This document shows, in pieces, positions 16,087 through 21,416 of a DNA stretch of 21,416 bases; the first letter of the stretch is position 1; each line of letters starts with the position of its first letter. The position numbers and the translations under genes were made by a program. The notes under the pieces are model-generated. The model was not told the DNA's origin and did no database searches. It saw only the letters and a program-made list of their open reading frames with translations. The DNA comes from Candidatus Beckwithbacteria bacterium (lineage in GTDB: Bacteria; Patescibacteriota; Microgenomatia; UBA1400; UBA1449). The stretch covers positions 1-21,416 of the forward strand of contig JAAZND010000015.1 of the NCBI GenBank assembly GCA_012798485.1. Reading direction: 5' to 3'.

Positions 16087-17532
16087 CTACCTATAACTTT
16101 CTTTCCATACTATCGGATGTTTCTTAGCTTCAATCTGATTTGCAACTAATTTTTCTAATTGATCAGCTATTATACTAAATCCATTCTCCCTATAAAAATT
16201 AATCTTATACTTTAACCAATCAATAGCTGTATCGTATCCCTCTATATCGATAGCGTCCAATCGACTTCTCACTTCTGGATTAGTAATATCGTCAAAATTT
16301 TCTCCATTATTTAAAGCAATTCTTATTCTTTCATTACTCTTCTGTTCATGGATAAAAAAACTTGCTACTGCTACAATAAGAGCTGTTTCATCATTAATCC
16401 CCAAGCTTCTTAATTTAGTAAATATCTTGTAGCTTATATCTATCTCTTTCCCGTGAATCGCATCAAATCCTGAAAATGCCCCCTCAATAGCACAAAGATT
16501 GGTGGCTTTTGTATAAGCATTCAACATTTCAATATCTACATTGTTATCACTAATTAAAAATTTTCTTACTTCATCAAATAATCTCTGATCGTCGGGATTA
16601 ATATTGCCTTCATTAGTAACAAAATCAAGTATCCTCTCAACCTTATCTGGTCCTAAATATATTTTATTAAAAGGCAAAATTGCATCTAGTCTTCCACTAT
16701 ATTCTTCAATATCTCTTTTAGTAAAAGAATATTTAGCTGGTCTACTAAATACTTTTTCAAATTTTTGCTCTCCTTTTTGCTGCTCTTCACTTGCATCAGC
16801 TACCATTGCTGGAGTTGAGGTTTCTTGTGGAGCTGGTTGTGGGGTTGATTCTGATACTGGAACTGGTTGCTTAAATGGTATTTTGTCACAATTACATCCA
16901 GTGTCACCTTTAACAATTTCTCCTTTTTCATTTCTATAATTTCCATCTTGATCTTTATAAACTGGCACTGTTTGTTCTCCATCTTTTCTTTTTCCATTTA
17001 TAAGTAAAAAACCATCAGGTCCAAAGACTTTAAATTCATGAGTAAGAGGTGGAATTTCGGTTGGCTCTGGAATTGGAGTTTCAGTTGGCTCTAGATTAGG
17101 TTCTCCGCCTCCGCCTCCTGCTGGATTCTCAACTTGAGGAGCTTTTATTTCTTCTAGAATTTGTTCTCCACCAAGTTTATTTCCTCCCCAATCAAAAGCA
17201 GTTAATGCGGGTTGTCCTTGGATTGCTTCTAATTCCTGTTGAGTCATTTCTTGAGTTTGTGGGTTAAGCTCTCTCCCCTTAACAGCTTGTTGAATATCAG
17301 CAGCACTAACTTCTTTGGTTCCCACTCCAGCTCCAACTAACCCAAGTAAAGTAAAAATCGTTGGGAATAATAAAATTAAGCGTCTTTTTTCTTCTGCACT
17401 AAAAGCAGGCTGTGCAGCTAAATCTTGCATAAATCGCGTCAAAGAATCATCATATTTTTCCCCAAAAGCTTCCCTATTATTTCTAAAAGCTGCAGCTAAT
17501 TCTGGAGAAAAAAATTCTCTTCGCTTTGCCAT
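16087..17532 (-). CDS. Exported modular protein of unknown function, leader-cassette family member A
   Basis: From ATG 17532 the protein has 481 residues. A charged 50-residue N-terminal segment (MAKRREFFSPELAAAFRNNR) precedes one hydrophobic stretch (52-70) that ends in KEVSA|AD. This looks like an unusually long signal peptide or a membrane anchor. Then come a Gln/Glu-rich part, a Gly5 run with Pro/Thr/Glu linkers (136-165), a small module with CNC (165-220), a second Pro/Gln linker containing the TPAMVADAS block (239-248) shared with the other family gene, and an alpha-helical C-terminal domain (270-481) that I do not recognise. The frame runs back to 17568, but that extension would translate the terminator hairpin, so ATG 17532 is chosen. 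It sits behind the duplicated promoter/upstream-ORF/hairpin cassette. No Shine-Dalgarno sequence. Confidence 0.7.
   Translation of the reverse strand: MAKRREFFSPELAAAFRNNREAFGEKYDDSLTRFMQDLAAQPAFSAEEKRRLILLFPTIFTLLGLVGAGVGTKEVSAADIQQAVKGRELNPQTQEMTQQELEAIQGQPALTAFDWGGNKLGGEQILEEIKAPQVENPAGGGGGEPNLEPTETPIPEPTEIPPLTHEFKVFGPDGFLLINGKRKDGEQTVPVYKDQDGNYRNEKGEIVKGDTGCNCDKIPFKQPVPVSESTPQPAPQETSTPAMVADASEEQQKGEQKFEKVFSRPAKYSFTKRDIEEYSGRLDAILPFNKIYLGPDKVERILDFVTNEGNINPDDQRLFDEVRKFLISDNNVDIEMLNAYTKATNLCAIEGAFSGFDAIHGKEIDISYKIFTKLRSLGINDETALIVAVASFFIHEQKSNERIRIALNNGENFDDITNPEVRSRLDAIDIEGYDTAIDWLKYKINFYRENGFSIIADQLEKLVANQIEAKKHPIVWKESYR
16788..16832. repeat. 45-bp coding block shared by the two leader-cassette genes (copy A)
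   Basis: This block encodes the QETSTPAMVADAS region and matches 18660-18704 at 43 of 45 bases. The surrounding coding sequence shows no clear similarity at the DNA or protein level beyond Gln/Glu-rich flanks. Confidence 0.75.
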
Positions 17533-17538
17533 ATTTTC

Positions 17539-17565
17539 AAAAAAAACAACTCCATTGAGTTGTTT
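17539..17565 (-). terminator. Terminator-like hairpin directly before the ATG (copy A)
   Basis: On the minus strand, AAACAACTC (17565-17557) pairs with GAGTTGTTT (17552-17544) around AATG. The 3' arm runs into eight U (17546-17539), and the ATG follows six bases later. This is a complete intrinsic terminator between promoter and gene, so it suggests attenuation. The stem is conserved in copy B while the loop differs. Confidence 0.7.
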
Positions 17566-17569
17566 CACT

Positions 17570-17675
17570 TTTTATTTATATTTATTAAATGTTAATAGTA
17601 ATTTAACAATTGGCAGTTGCATAAAATGATTTATACTTAAAACTTCTTTAAGAACACTTATATCCTATAACAAAG
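17570..17675 (-). repeat. 106-bp leader core, copy A
   Basis: Identical to 19780-19885 except at one base (17635 A versus 19845 C on the plus strand). It contains the -10 region and the upstream ORF. Identity falls off on both sides, except for the -35 hexamer and the hairpin stem. Confidence 0.9.
17572..17622 (-). CDS. 16-codon upstream ORF (leader peptide), copy A
   Basis: ATG 17622 to TAA 17572 encodes MQLPIVKLLLTFNKYK. It ends six bases before the terminator hairpin, so a ribosome at the stop codon would cover the 5' arm. Three consecutive Leu codons (TTA CTA TTA) lie mid-way. The sequence before the ATG here is AAGTA at the place where copy B has AAGGA. It is conserved in copy B, but the DNA is nearly identical throughout, so coding selection cannot be shown. 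Confidence 0.4.
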   Translation of the reverse strand: MQLPIVKLLLTFNKYK

Positions 17676-17690
17676 AAAGGCAAATGTCAA
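17662..17690 (-). promoter_or_regulatory. Promoter of leader cassette A
   Basis: TTGACA (17690-17685), a 17-base spacer, then TAGGAT (17667-17662). The first 14 spacer bases differ from copy B while the hexamers and spacing are the same. TGTCAA-GTG-TTGACA (17685-17699) forms an inverted repeat on the -35. Confidence 0.7.
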
Positions 17691-17820
17691 GTGTTGACAA
17701 ATATCTTTATATATAGCAAATTATTAACGATATATGATGACAAAGTATGAAAAATTAATCATTTCTCGCAAAAAATTTTTACAGTTCAAGATCTTATTAC
17801 TATTTGGCAAGTCAATGCCA

Positions 17821-17851
17821 AAAAAAGCTCTTGTTCAACAAGAGCTTTTTT
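17821..17851 (-). terminator. Terminator after family member B (bidirectional)
   Basis: A 13-bp perfect stem: AAAAAAGCTCTTG (17821-17833) with CAAGAGCTTTTTT (17839-17851), loop TTCAA. A/T runs on both sides allow it to work in either direction. It lies 18 bases past the stop at 17869. The 17700-17820 stretch has no gene. Confidence 0.9.
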
Positions 17852-17868
17852 ATTTAAAAATGAAGTAA

Positions 17869-19740
17869 TTAATTTCCTCTCAGTAATCCCATGCTAATTA
17901 ATACATCAGTATTTATTCCAAGTTCACTCTCTGCCAAACCAATCCACTTAGTTCTTAATTCTCTAATAATTGACAAAAGTCTTGATTCTGCATTACTCAA
18001 TCTTTTATTCTGTAAAATTTTATCTACTTGATCTAAAGAATAGATTTCAACAAAAATCTCAATTTTCCGATTAATCCTTTTTTGTTCAGCTTCTGATAAG
18101 TTCATAAAATCATTGCTTAAAACATTATTTTCTTTTAATAAATTTAGTCCTTTTTCTGCTTGAAGCAATTCTTTAATAACAGTAATATATCTTATTTCTC
18201 TTAACTCTTCTTCAGTAAAAAAATAATGAGCTTTAACTTCATCATTCCCGTTTATAACTACATCTAATGGTGCGGACACTAAAGCTCCTGAATTAGGGAA
18301 AAAATGAGATACGCTAATTATCATTTGAAATCCTTCATCCGCAACTCTTAATCCAGCAGGAGTAGAAGAATTACCATCTTTTAATACTGGATCTATGCTA
18401 AGTTGAATTTCTAATTTTCCAGTATCAGGTGTATTTTTACTAACATATCTAAATGGATCACCATCTACCCCTGATGTCACTCTAGCTGCTTTTTTGAGAA
18501 TTTCGATCATTTCTGCCTTTTTAGCTGGATCTTCTTTGCCCAATCCCCAAGTATTAACGTAAACTTTTCTACTATTCAACCATTCCTCTATTTTAGGATC
18601 AAGAGTTTTATCTTGATTCTCTGAGACTCCCTCTATTCGTTCTTCTTCTTGCTGTCCTCCACTTGCATCAGCTACCATTGCTGGAGTTGGCGTTTCTTGT
18701 GGAGGTAAATTTGGATTAATATCAACTCCAGACCCCACATATAGATACCATTGCTTTCCATCTGGATCTTGAACTCTACAATAACCATTATGCAAATCTT
18801 CTACTATTTTCATAGGCTCTTGCAAAAATTCATGTTTAATACTATCCCAATCTGCTTTTCCTCCATCCGTTGGCATTGATTCCCATAAAACAGGAGGATC
18901 TTTTTCCTCTTTTGGACTTACAACTCCGGTCAAAGGATTTTCTGGAGCAACTCCTGGTTCAACTGCTGGTTGTTCTGTTTCAGGAACTTTCTTTGGTGAT
19001 GCATGCCCAGCAGTTTTGCCTTTACTCTCTATCTCTTCTGTAGTTGTTGATATTCCTAATACTTGTAAACCATTAAAATCTCTAAGTCCAAGCCGATCTA
19101 GTATCGGTGATAAATCCACCTGACTACCGACTAAAGATGAAACCGCCATAATACCTAATCCAAACTCATTAACTCCAGTTCTTGGTCGAACATCTCTAAC
19201 TGGAATTCCTTCTCTCTGTCTAGTTATTTTTTTGTCATAAACGAGAGTTTTTAATTCATTTGGTAATTTCGGTTCATAATTTTGAGTTCTTAAGTATCCC
19301 AAACATTCGAAAATTTGCTTTAATTGTCTATCCCATTCTTCTTGATCTTTTTCTGTTGGACCAACTAATTTATCTGTTGTCATTTGTTCTCTAATTTTTT
19401 TAACACGTTCAGTTTGTTCTCTCTTATTATTCCTATTATTCCATTGCGAAGTAAGGAATTTTTCTATTTTTTCTCTATTAAAAACAGCTTCTTTAATTCC
19501 ACCTGACTTTTCTCTATACTGTACCGAAATAACATTCCCTTCTTCCTGTTTTAAACTAAAATAAGATTTCACTGCAACAAGCCATAATTGGGCTAGTGGT
19601 TCGTTTTCTAATCTTAAATCAGTAATTAATTTTTCTTCTGGAGAAATAAATTTTAATGCTTCATTTTGTTTTTGATGAAGTGGATGAACTCCTATGTTAT
19701 TTGCTTCGACGACTCTATCTGCTTCTTGTAATAAGACCAT
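17869..19740 (-). CDS. Modular protein of unknown function, leader-cassette family member B
   Basis: From ATG 19740 the protein has 623 residues. The N-terminal 190 residues are helical and highly charged (MVLLQEADRVVEANNIGVHP onward, with NNRNNKREQTERVKKIREQM at 101-120). A weakly hydrophobic segment (192-207) precedes a linker rich in Pro/Glu/Lys (235-285). A small module follows (295-340, NGYCRVQDPDGKQWYLYVGSG), then PPQETPTPAMVADAS (346-360), which is the block shared with gene A. The C-terminal domain (380-623) has a beta-rich part and a final helical bundle. No known family is recognised. No clear signal peptide is seen, unlike gene A, so its location is uncertain. The frame extends to a TTG at 19758, but that would read through the hairpin's U-tract, so the ATG is preferred. 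No Shine-Dalgarno sequence. A strong terminator follows. Confidence 0.7.
   Translation of the reverse strand: MVLLQEADRVVEANNIGVHPLHQKQNEALKFISPEEKLITDLRLENEPLAQLWLVAVKSYFSLKQEEGNVISVQYREKSGGIKEAVFNREKIEKFLTSQWNNRNNKREQTERVKKIREQMTTDKLVGPTEKDQEEWDRQLKQIFECLGYLRTQNYEPKLPNELKTLVYDKKITRQREGIPVRDVRPRTGVNEFGLGIMAVSSLVGSQVDLSPILDRLGLRDFNGLQVLGISTTTEEIESKGKTAGHASPKKVPETEQPAVEPGVAPENPLTGVVSPKEEKDPPVLWESMPTDGGKADWDSIKHEFLQEPMKIVEDLHNGYCRVQDPDGKQWYLYVGSGVDINPNLPPQETPTPAMVADASGGQQEEERIEGVSENQDKTLDPKIEEWLNSRKVYVNTWGLGKEDPAKKAEMIEILKKAARVTSGVDGDPFRYVSKNTPDTGKLEIQLSIDPVLKDGNSSTPAGLRVADEGFQMIISVSHFFPNSGALVSAPLDVVINGNDEVKAHYFFTEEELREIRYITVIKELLQAEKGLNLLKENNVLSNDFMNLSEAEQKRINRKIEIFVEIYSLDQVDKILQNKRLSNAESRLLSIIRELRTKWIGLAESELGINTDVLISMGLLRGN
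18660..18704. repeat. 45-bp coding block shared by the two leader-cassette genes (copy B)
   Basis: This block encodes the QETPTPAMVADAS region and matches 16788-16832 at 43 of 45 bases. Both copies sit at the boundary between a Pro-rich linker and the C-terminal domain. Confidence 0.75.
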
Positions 19741-19747
19741 ATTTTTC

Positions 19748-19776
19748 AAAAAAAACAACTCAATCAGAGTTGTTTT
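19748..19776 (-). terminator. Terminator-like hairpin directly before the ATG (copy B)
   Basis: On the minus strand, AAAACAACTC (19776-19767) pairs with GAGTTGTTTT (19761-19752) around a five-base loop. It runs into U8 (19755-19748), and the ATG at 19740 follows. The stem matches copy A; the loop differs in sequence and length (5 versus 4). Confidence 0.7.
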
Positions 19777-19779
19777 AGC

Positions 19780-19885
19780 TTTTATTTATATTTATTAAAT
19801 GTTAATAGTAATTTAACAATTGGCAGTTGCATAAAATGATTTATCCTTAAAACTTCTTTAAGAACACTTATATCCTATAACAAAA
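19780..19885 (-). repeat. 106-bp leader core, copy B
   Basis: Matches 17570-17675 at 105 of 106 bases. Confidence 0.9.
19782..19832 (-). CDS. 16-codon upstream ORF (leader peptide), copy B
   Basis: ATG 19832 to TAA 19782 encodes the same MQLPIVKLLLTFNKYK as copy A. Here AAGGA precedes the ATG by 11 bases, a possible but rather distant ribosome site. The only base that differs between the two leader cores falls in this motif. Confidence 0.4.
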   Translation of the reverse strand: MQLPIVKLLLTFNKYK

Positions 19886-19900
19886 TAAAAAAAATGTCAA
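19872..19900 (-). promoter_or_regulatory. Promoter of leader cassette B
   Basis: TTGACA (19900-19895), a 17-base spacer, then TAGGAT (19877-19872). Hexamers and spacing match copy A. It begins 25 bases past the abiEii stop codon. Confidence 0.7.
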
Positions 19901-19924
19901 GATTTAAAAACATTTTTTAACAAA

Positions 19925-20617
19925 TTATTCCTGATCAATTCTCAATTTAAGTAAACTGATAGTTTCCTCTTTTAATTTTGCTTTAACCCAATCTTTTTGG
20001 CTTACAGTCAACAATTCTCCTATTCCACTTAAGATCTGATAATTATCTACCTTCTCCAATTTTAAAATACAATCCTCTAAAAATTGCTTAAATTTCATTT
20101 TAACTCTTTTTTCAACAATTTCTTGATTCATTGGAAAACGATTTTTAAGAAAAAACCAAACATCATAAATATCACGATTGGTTTTCCCTATCCGCTCAGA
20201 CATAGCTACCAACTTGTGAGCAAACATATCAGACAAAACCATGACCATCATTGAAACTCCCATATAGGTTTTGAGTTCATAATTTGAACCAAATTGTCTG
20301 CGATTAATTTCGATTTTAACGTTCTGTGCTTTATCTTCGTAAGAAAGTAAAAAAAATAAATTATAACGTTTTTTGTAAACCTCTTTCAAAATGCCATATT
20401 TTTTAACAATCTGAGGAATTCTAACAAAAACCTCATCCTCTTTGCTTTCATCAAGTAAATCAAAGTCCAAATCAACTGAAAATCTATCTAACCCATAAAA
20501 CAACATAGCTGCTGTTCCACCTTTAAAACCTAAAAAGGGAGCTATGCTAGTATCAGAATATATGTCTTTTAAAAGTTGAAACAAAATAGTTTTGTGAGTT
20601 GTTATCTTTAGTGGCAT
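19925..20617 (-). CDS. abiEii: AbiEii-type nucleotidyltransferase toxin
   Basis: Toxin of a type IV toxin-antitoxin and phage abortive-infection module; the family is DNA polymerase beta-like nucleotidyltransferases. The 230-aa protein shows the family motifs: FKGGTAAMLF (31-40, the GG-T/S substrate loop), RFSVDLDFD (45-53, catalytic Asp pair), a later K-x-E (KIEINRR, 101-107), DMFAHKLVAMSERIGKTNRD (130-149) and YDVWFFL (151-157). The last segments form the typical C-terminal helical part. The ATG lies one base after the stop of abiEi, so the two are cotranscribed and probably translationally coupled. Its length is at the short end for the family. A chromosomal stabilising or phage-defence role is known for relatives; activity here is inferred. 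The usual catalytic residues appear intact. Confidence 0.9.
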   Translation of the reverse strand: MPLKITTHKTILFQLLKDIYSDTSIAPFLGFKGGTAAMLFYGLDRFSVDLDFDLLDESKEDEVFVRIPQIVKKYGILKEVYKKRYNLFFLLSYEDKAQNVKIEINRRQFGSNYELKTYMGVSMMVMVLSDMFAHKLVAMSERIGKTNRDIYDVWFFLKNRFPMNQEIVEKRVKMKFKQFLEDCILKLEKVDNYQILSGIGELLTVSQKDWVKAKLKEETISLLKLRIDQE

Positions 20618-20618
20618 C

Positions 20619-21200
20619 TTAATTATTTTTTGTTTGTTTATAAAATTGATTGACTTTTTTTGTCATACGATCATTTTCATAAATCGGTAAAATCAAAAAA
20701 ACTTTTTCCCAATCAAGAGAATGTAAATTATCAAAATAATAATCTTTGTTGATATAAAGAATATCTAAAAAAGCTCGTTCTTTAGTTGCAATTGAGGTTT
20801 CATGTCTATGTTCAATTCCAAGCGGATTAGTCAAGGCTGTGTCTTTAATTTTTCGATATATATATTTTTGCGCGTCAATGTCTATCTCTCTACTTAAATA
20901 AGAAGCTATAAAAAAATCTTTATAATATTGAAAAATCAATCCTTCGGCTAATAAAACAGTCTCAAAACTAACATAAGCAGGAGTAAAAATTCTAGTAGCT
21001 AATTCTAATTTATTATAATTTTTATCCTTAGCATAAAATCCTTTTCTAATTTGATACAAGGCTTTCTTCTTTACATAATAATTTAGCCTTATTCTTGTAG
21101 TGCTGGAATTAGATTCTTGCCACAAAAGAGCAATATCTTTTGAACTAAAAACTGTTTTTTTTGATCTTAAAATAGTTATTAAATAGTCACCTTTTTGCAT
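20619..21200 (-). CDS. abiEi: AbiEi-type antitoxin and autorepressor
   Basis: Antitoxin partner of the downstream nucleotidyltransferase. The 193-aa protein starts with a winged-helix DNA-binding domain (about 1-60). This includes VFSSKDIALLWQESNSSTTR as the recognition region and ALYQIRKGFYAKD as the wing, a hallmark of AbiEi-like proteins. A C-terminal domain follows (FTPAYVSFETVLLAEGLIFQ, then ATKERAFLDILYINKDY), matching the AbiEi C-terminal pattern. Known AbiEi proteins repress their own operon by binding inverted repeats at the promoter. A long palindrome overlaps the start site here, in just that position. The start ATG at 21200 is only three bases from that palindrome and has no Shine-Dalgarno sequence. 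Confidence 0.88.
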   Translation of the reverse strand: MQKGDYLITILRSKKTVFSSKDIALLWQESNSSTTRIRLNYYVKKKALYQIRKGFYAKDKNYNKLELATRIFTPAYVSFETVLLAEGLIFQYYKDFFIASYLSREIDIDAQKYIYRKIKDTALTNPLGIEHRHETSIATKERAFLDILYINKDYYFDNLHSLDWEKVFLILPIYENDRMTKKVNQFYKQTKNN

Positions 21201-21203
21201 TTG

Positions 21204-21240
21204 TGAACTGATTGTTAGTTTTAAACTAATAATCAGTTCA
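21204..21240. promoter_or_regulatory. Probable AbiEi operator palindrome
   Basis: TGAACTGATTGTTAGTTT (21204-21221) pairs with AAACTAATAATCAGTTCA (21223-21240) around a single T, with only one G-T mismatch. It lies between the -10 and the abiEi ATG and covers the expected transcription start. The size and place fit autorepression. Confidence 0.75.
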
Positions 21241-21241
21241 A

Positions 21242-21270
21242 ATTATTGACTATTTTTAAAAAAATGTCAA
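21242..21270 (-). promoter_or_regulatory. Promoter of the abiE operon
   Basis: A perfect TTGACA (21270-21265), a 17-base spacer and AATAAT (21247-21242, five of six matches). It is followed at once by the palindrome. The sequence around the -35 resembles that of leader cassette B. Confidence 0.75.
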
Positions 21271-21289
21271 GCAAGATTTAAAATAGAAA

Positions 21290-21416
21290 TTACCTCAGCC
21301 CTCCAACTACTCTTACTCGTTCAAGTAAATCTATATCATCCAAAACTTTACCACAACCACGCACCACACAAGTTAACGGATCATCAGCTACCCAAACCGG
21401 CATTTTAGTTGCCTGA
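21290..21416 (-). CDS. mreB: MreB, C-terminal 41 residues (cut by the window edge)
   Basis: The reading frame enters from the right edge and stops at 21290. It ends MPVWVADDPLTCVVRGCG, then KVLDDIDLLERVRVVGGLR. The VADDPLTCVxxGxGKxLxDID pattern is the conserved C-terminus of the actin-like rod-shape protein MreB. The usual Thr/Ser in GTGK is Cys here. MreB directs the elongasome, in which PBP2 (encoded at 10584-12197) is the transpeptidase. The gene is too short in this window to appear as a long open frame. Confidence 0.88.
   Translation of the reverse strand, partial: QATKMPVWVADDPLTCVVRGCGKVLDDIDLLERVRVVGGLR

Noticed and set aside
16604..16997. Overlapping frames of 111 aa (plus) and 65 aa (minus) within gene A
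   Set aside because: Low-complexity shadows of the Pro/Gln-rich linker of gene A.
17315..17629. 104-residue plus-strand frame
   Set aside because: Antisense to gene A and its leader; composition is that of a shadow frame and no start signal is present.
19889..19918. Terminator for abiEii (AAAAAATG/CATTTTTT)
   Set aside because: Only a weak A/T stem with a 14-base loop, and it overlaps the -35 of leader cassette B.

Overview
This 21.4-kb window is AT-rich and almost entirely coded on the minus strand. It looks like a chromosome segment of a Candidate Phyla Radiation (Patescibacteria) bacterium, probably Parcubacteria-like. That placement is an inference. It rests on a B12-dependent class II ribonucleotide reductase, compact core genes (topA, dprA, PBP2, mreB), large lineage-specific surface proteins, GC-rich palindromic repeats between AT-rich genes, and near absence of Shine-Dalgarno sites. 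Standard stop-codon usage fits: TGA serves as a stop at 15362, so the window gives no sign of the TGA=Gly code.

Layout from left to right; transcription runs right to left. (1) 1-419: the first codons of an IS200/IS605-type tnpA at the window edge, with a candidate left-end hairpin, followed by GC-rich structured repeats. One of these is a pair of inverted copies whose stems differ by compensatory changes. (2) 420-2606: nrdJ, with a 45-bp interrupted palindrome just upstream of its likely ATG. (3) 2870-7064: a promoter-to-terminator operon. It encodes a membrane-anchored 915-aa protein with three phage-tail-collar-like HxH repeats and a C-terminal dockerin, then two cohesin-domain proteins. 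One cohesin protein has an N-terminal membrane anchor; the other has a signal peptide and an LPXTG-like C-terminal tail. (4) 7224-12197: topA, dprA and mrdA (PBP2). (5) 12273-15952: a large cysteine-rich secreted protein, translationally coupled to a small membrane-anchored protein. (6) 16087-19900: two otherwise dissimilar genes that share a ~160-bp upstream region. This region holds a promoter, a 16-codon upstream ORF and a terminator hairpin directly before the ATG. The two genes also share a short internal block. (7) 19925-21270: an AbiEii/AbiEi type IV toxin-antitoxin pair with a promoter overlapping an 18-bp-arm palindrome. (8) 21290-21416: the C-terminus of MreB.

Functionally, the window interleaves cell-shape and wall genes (mreB, mrdA) and DNA-handling genes (topA, dprA, nrdJ) with two surface-protein loci. 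The strongest candidates for something undescribed are the cohesin-dockerin operon whose dockerin protein carries tail-fibre-like repeats instead of an enzyme, and the duplicated leader/attenuator cassette in front of a modular gene family lying between mreB and mrdA.
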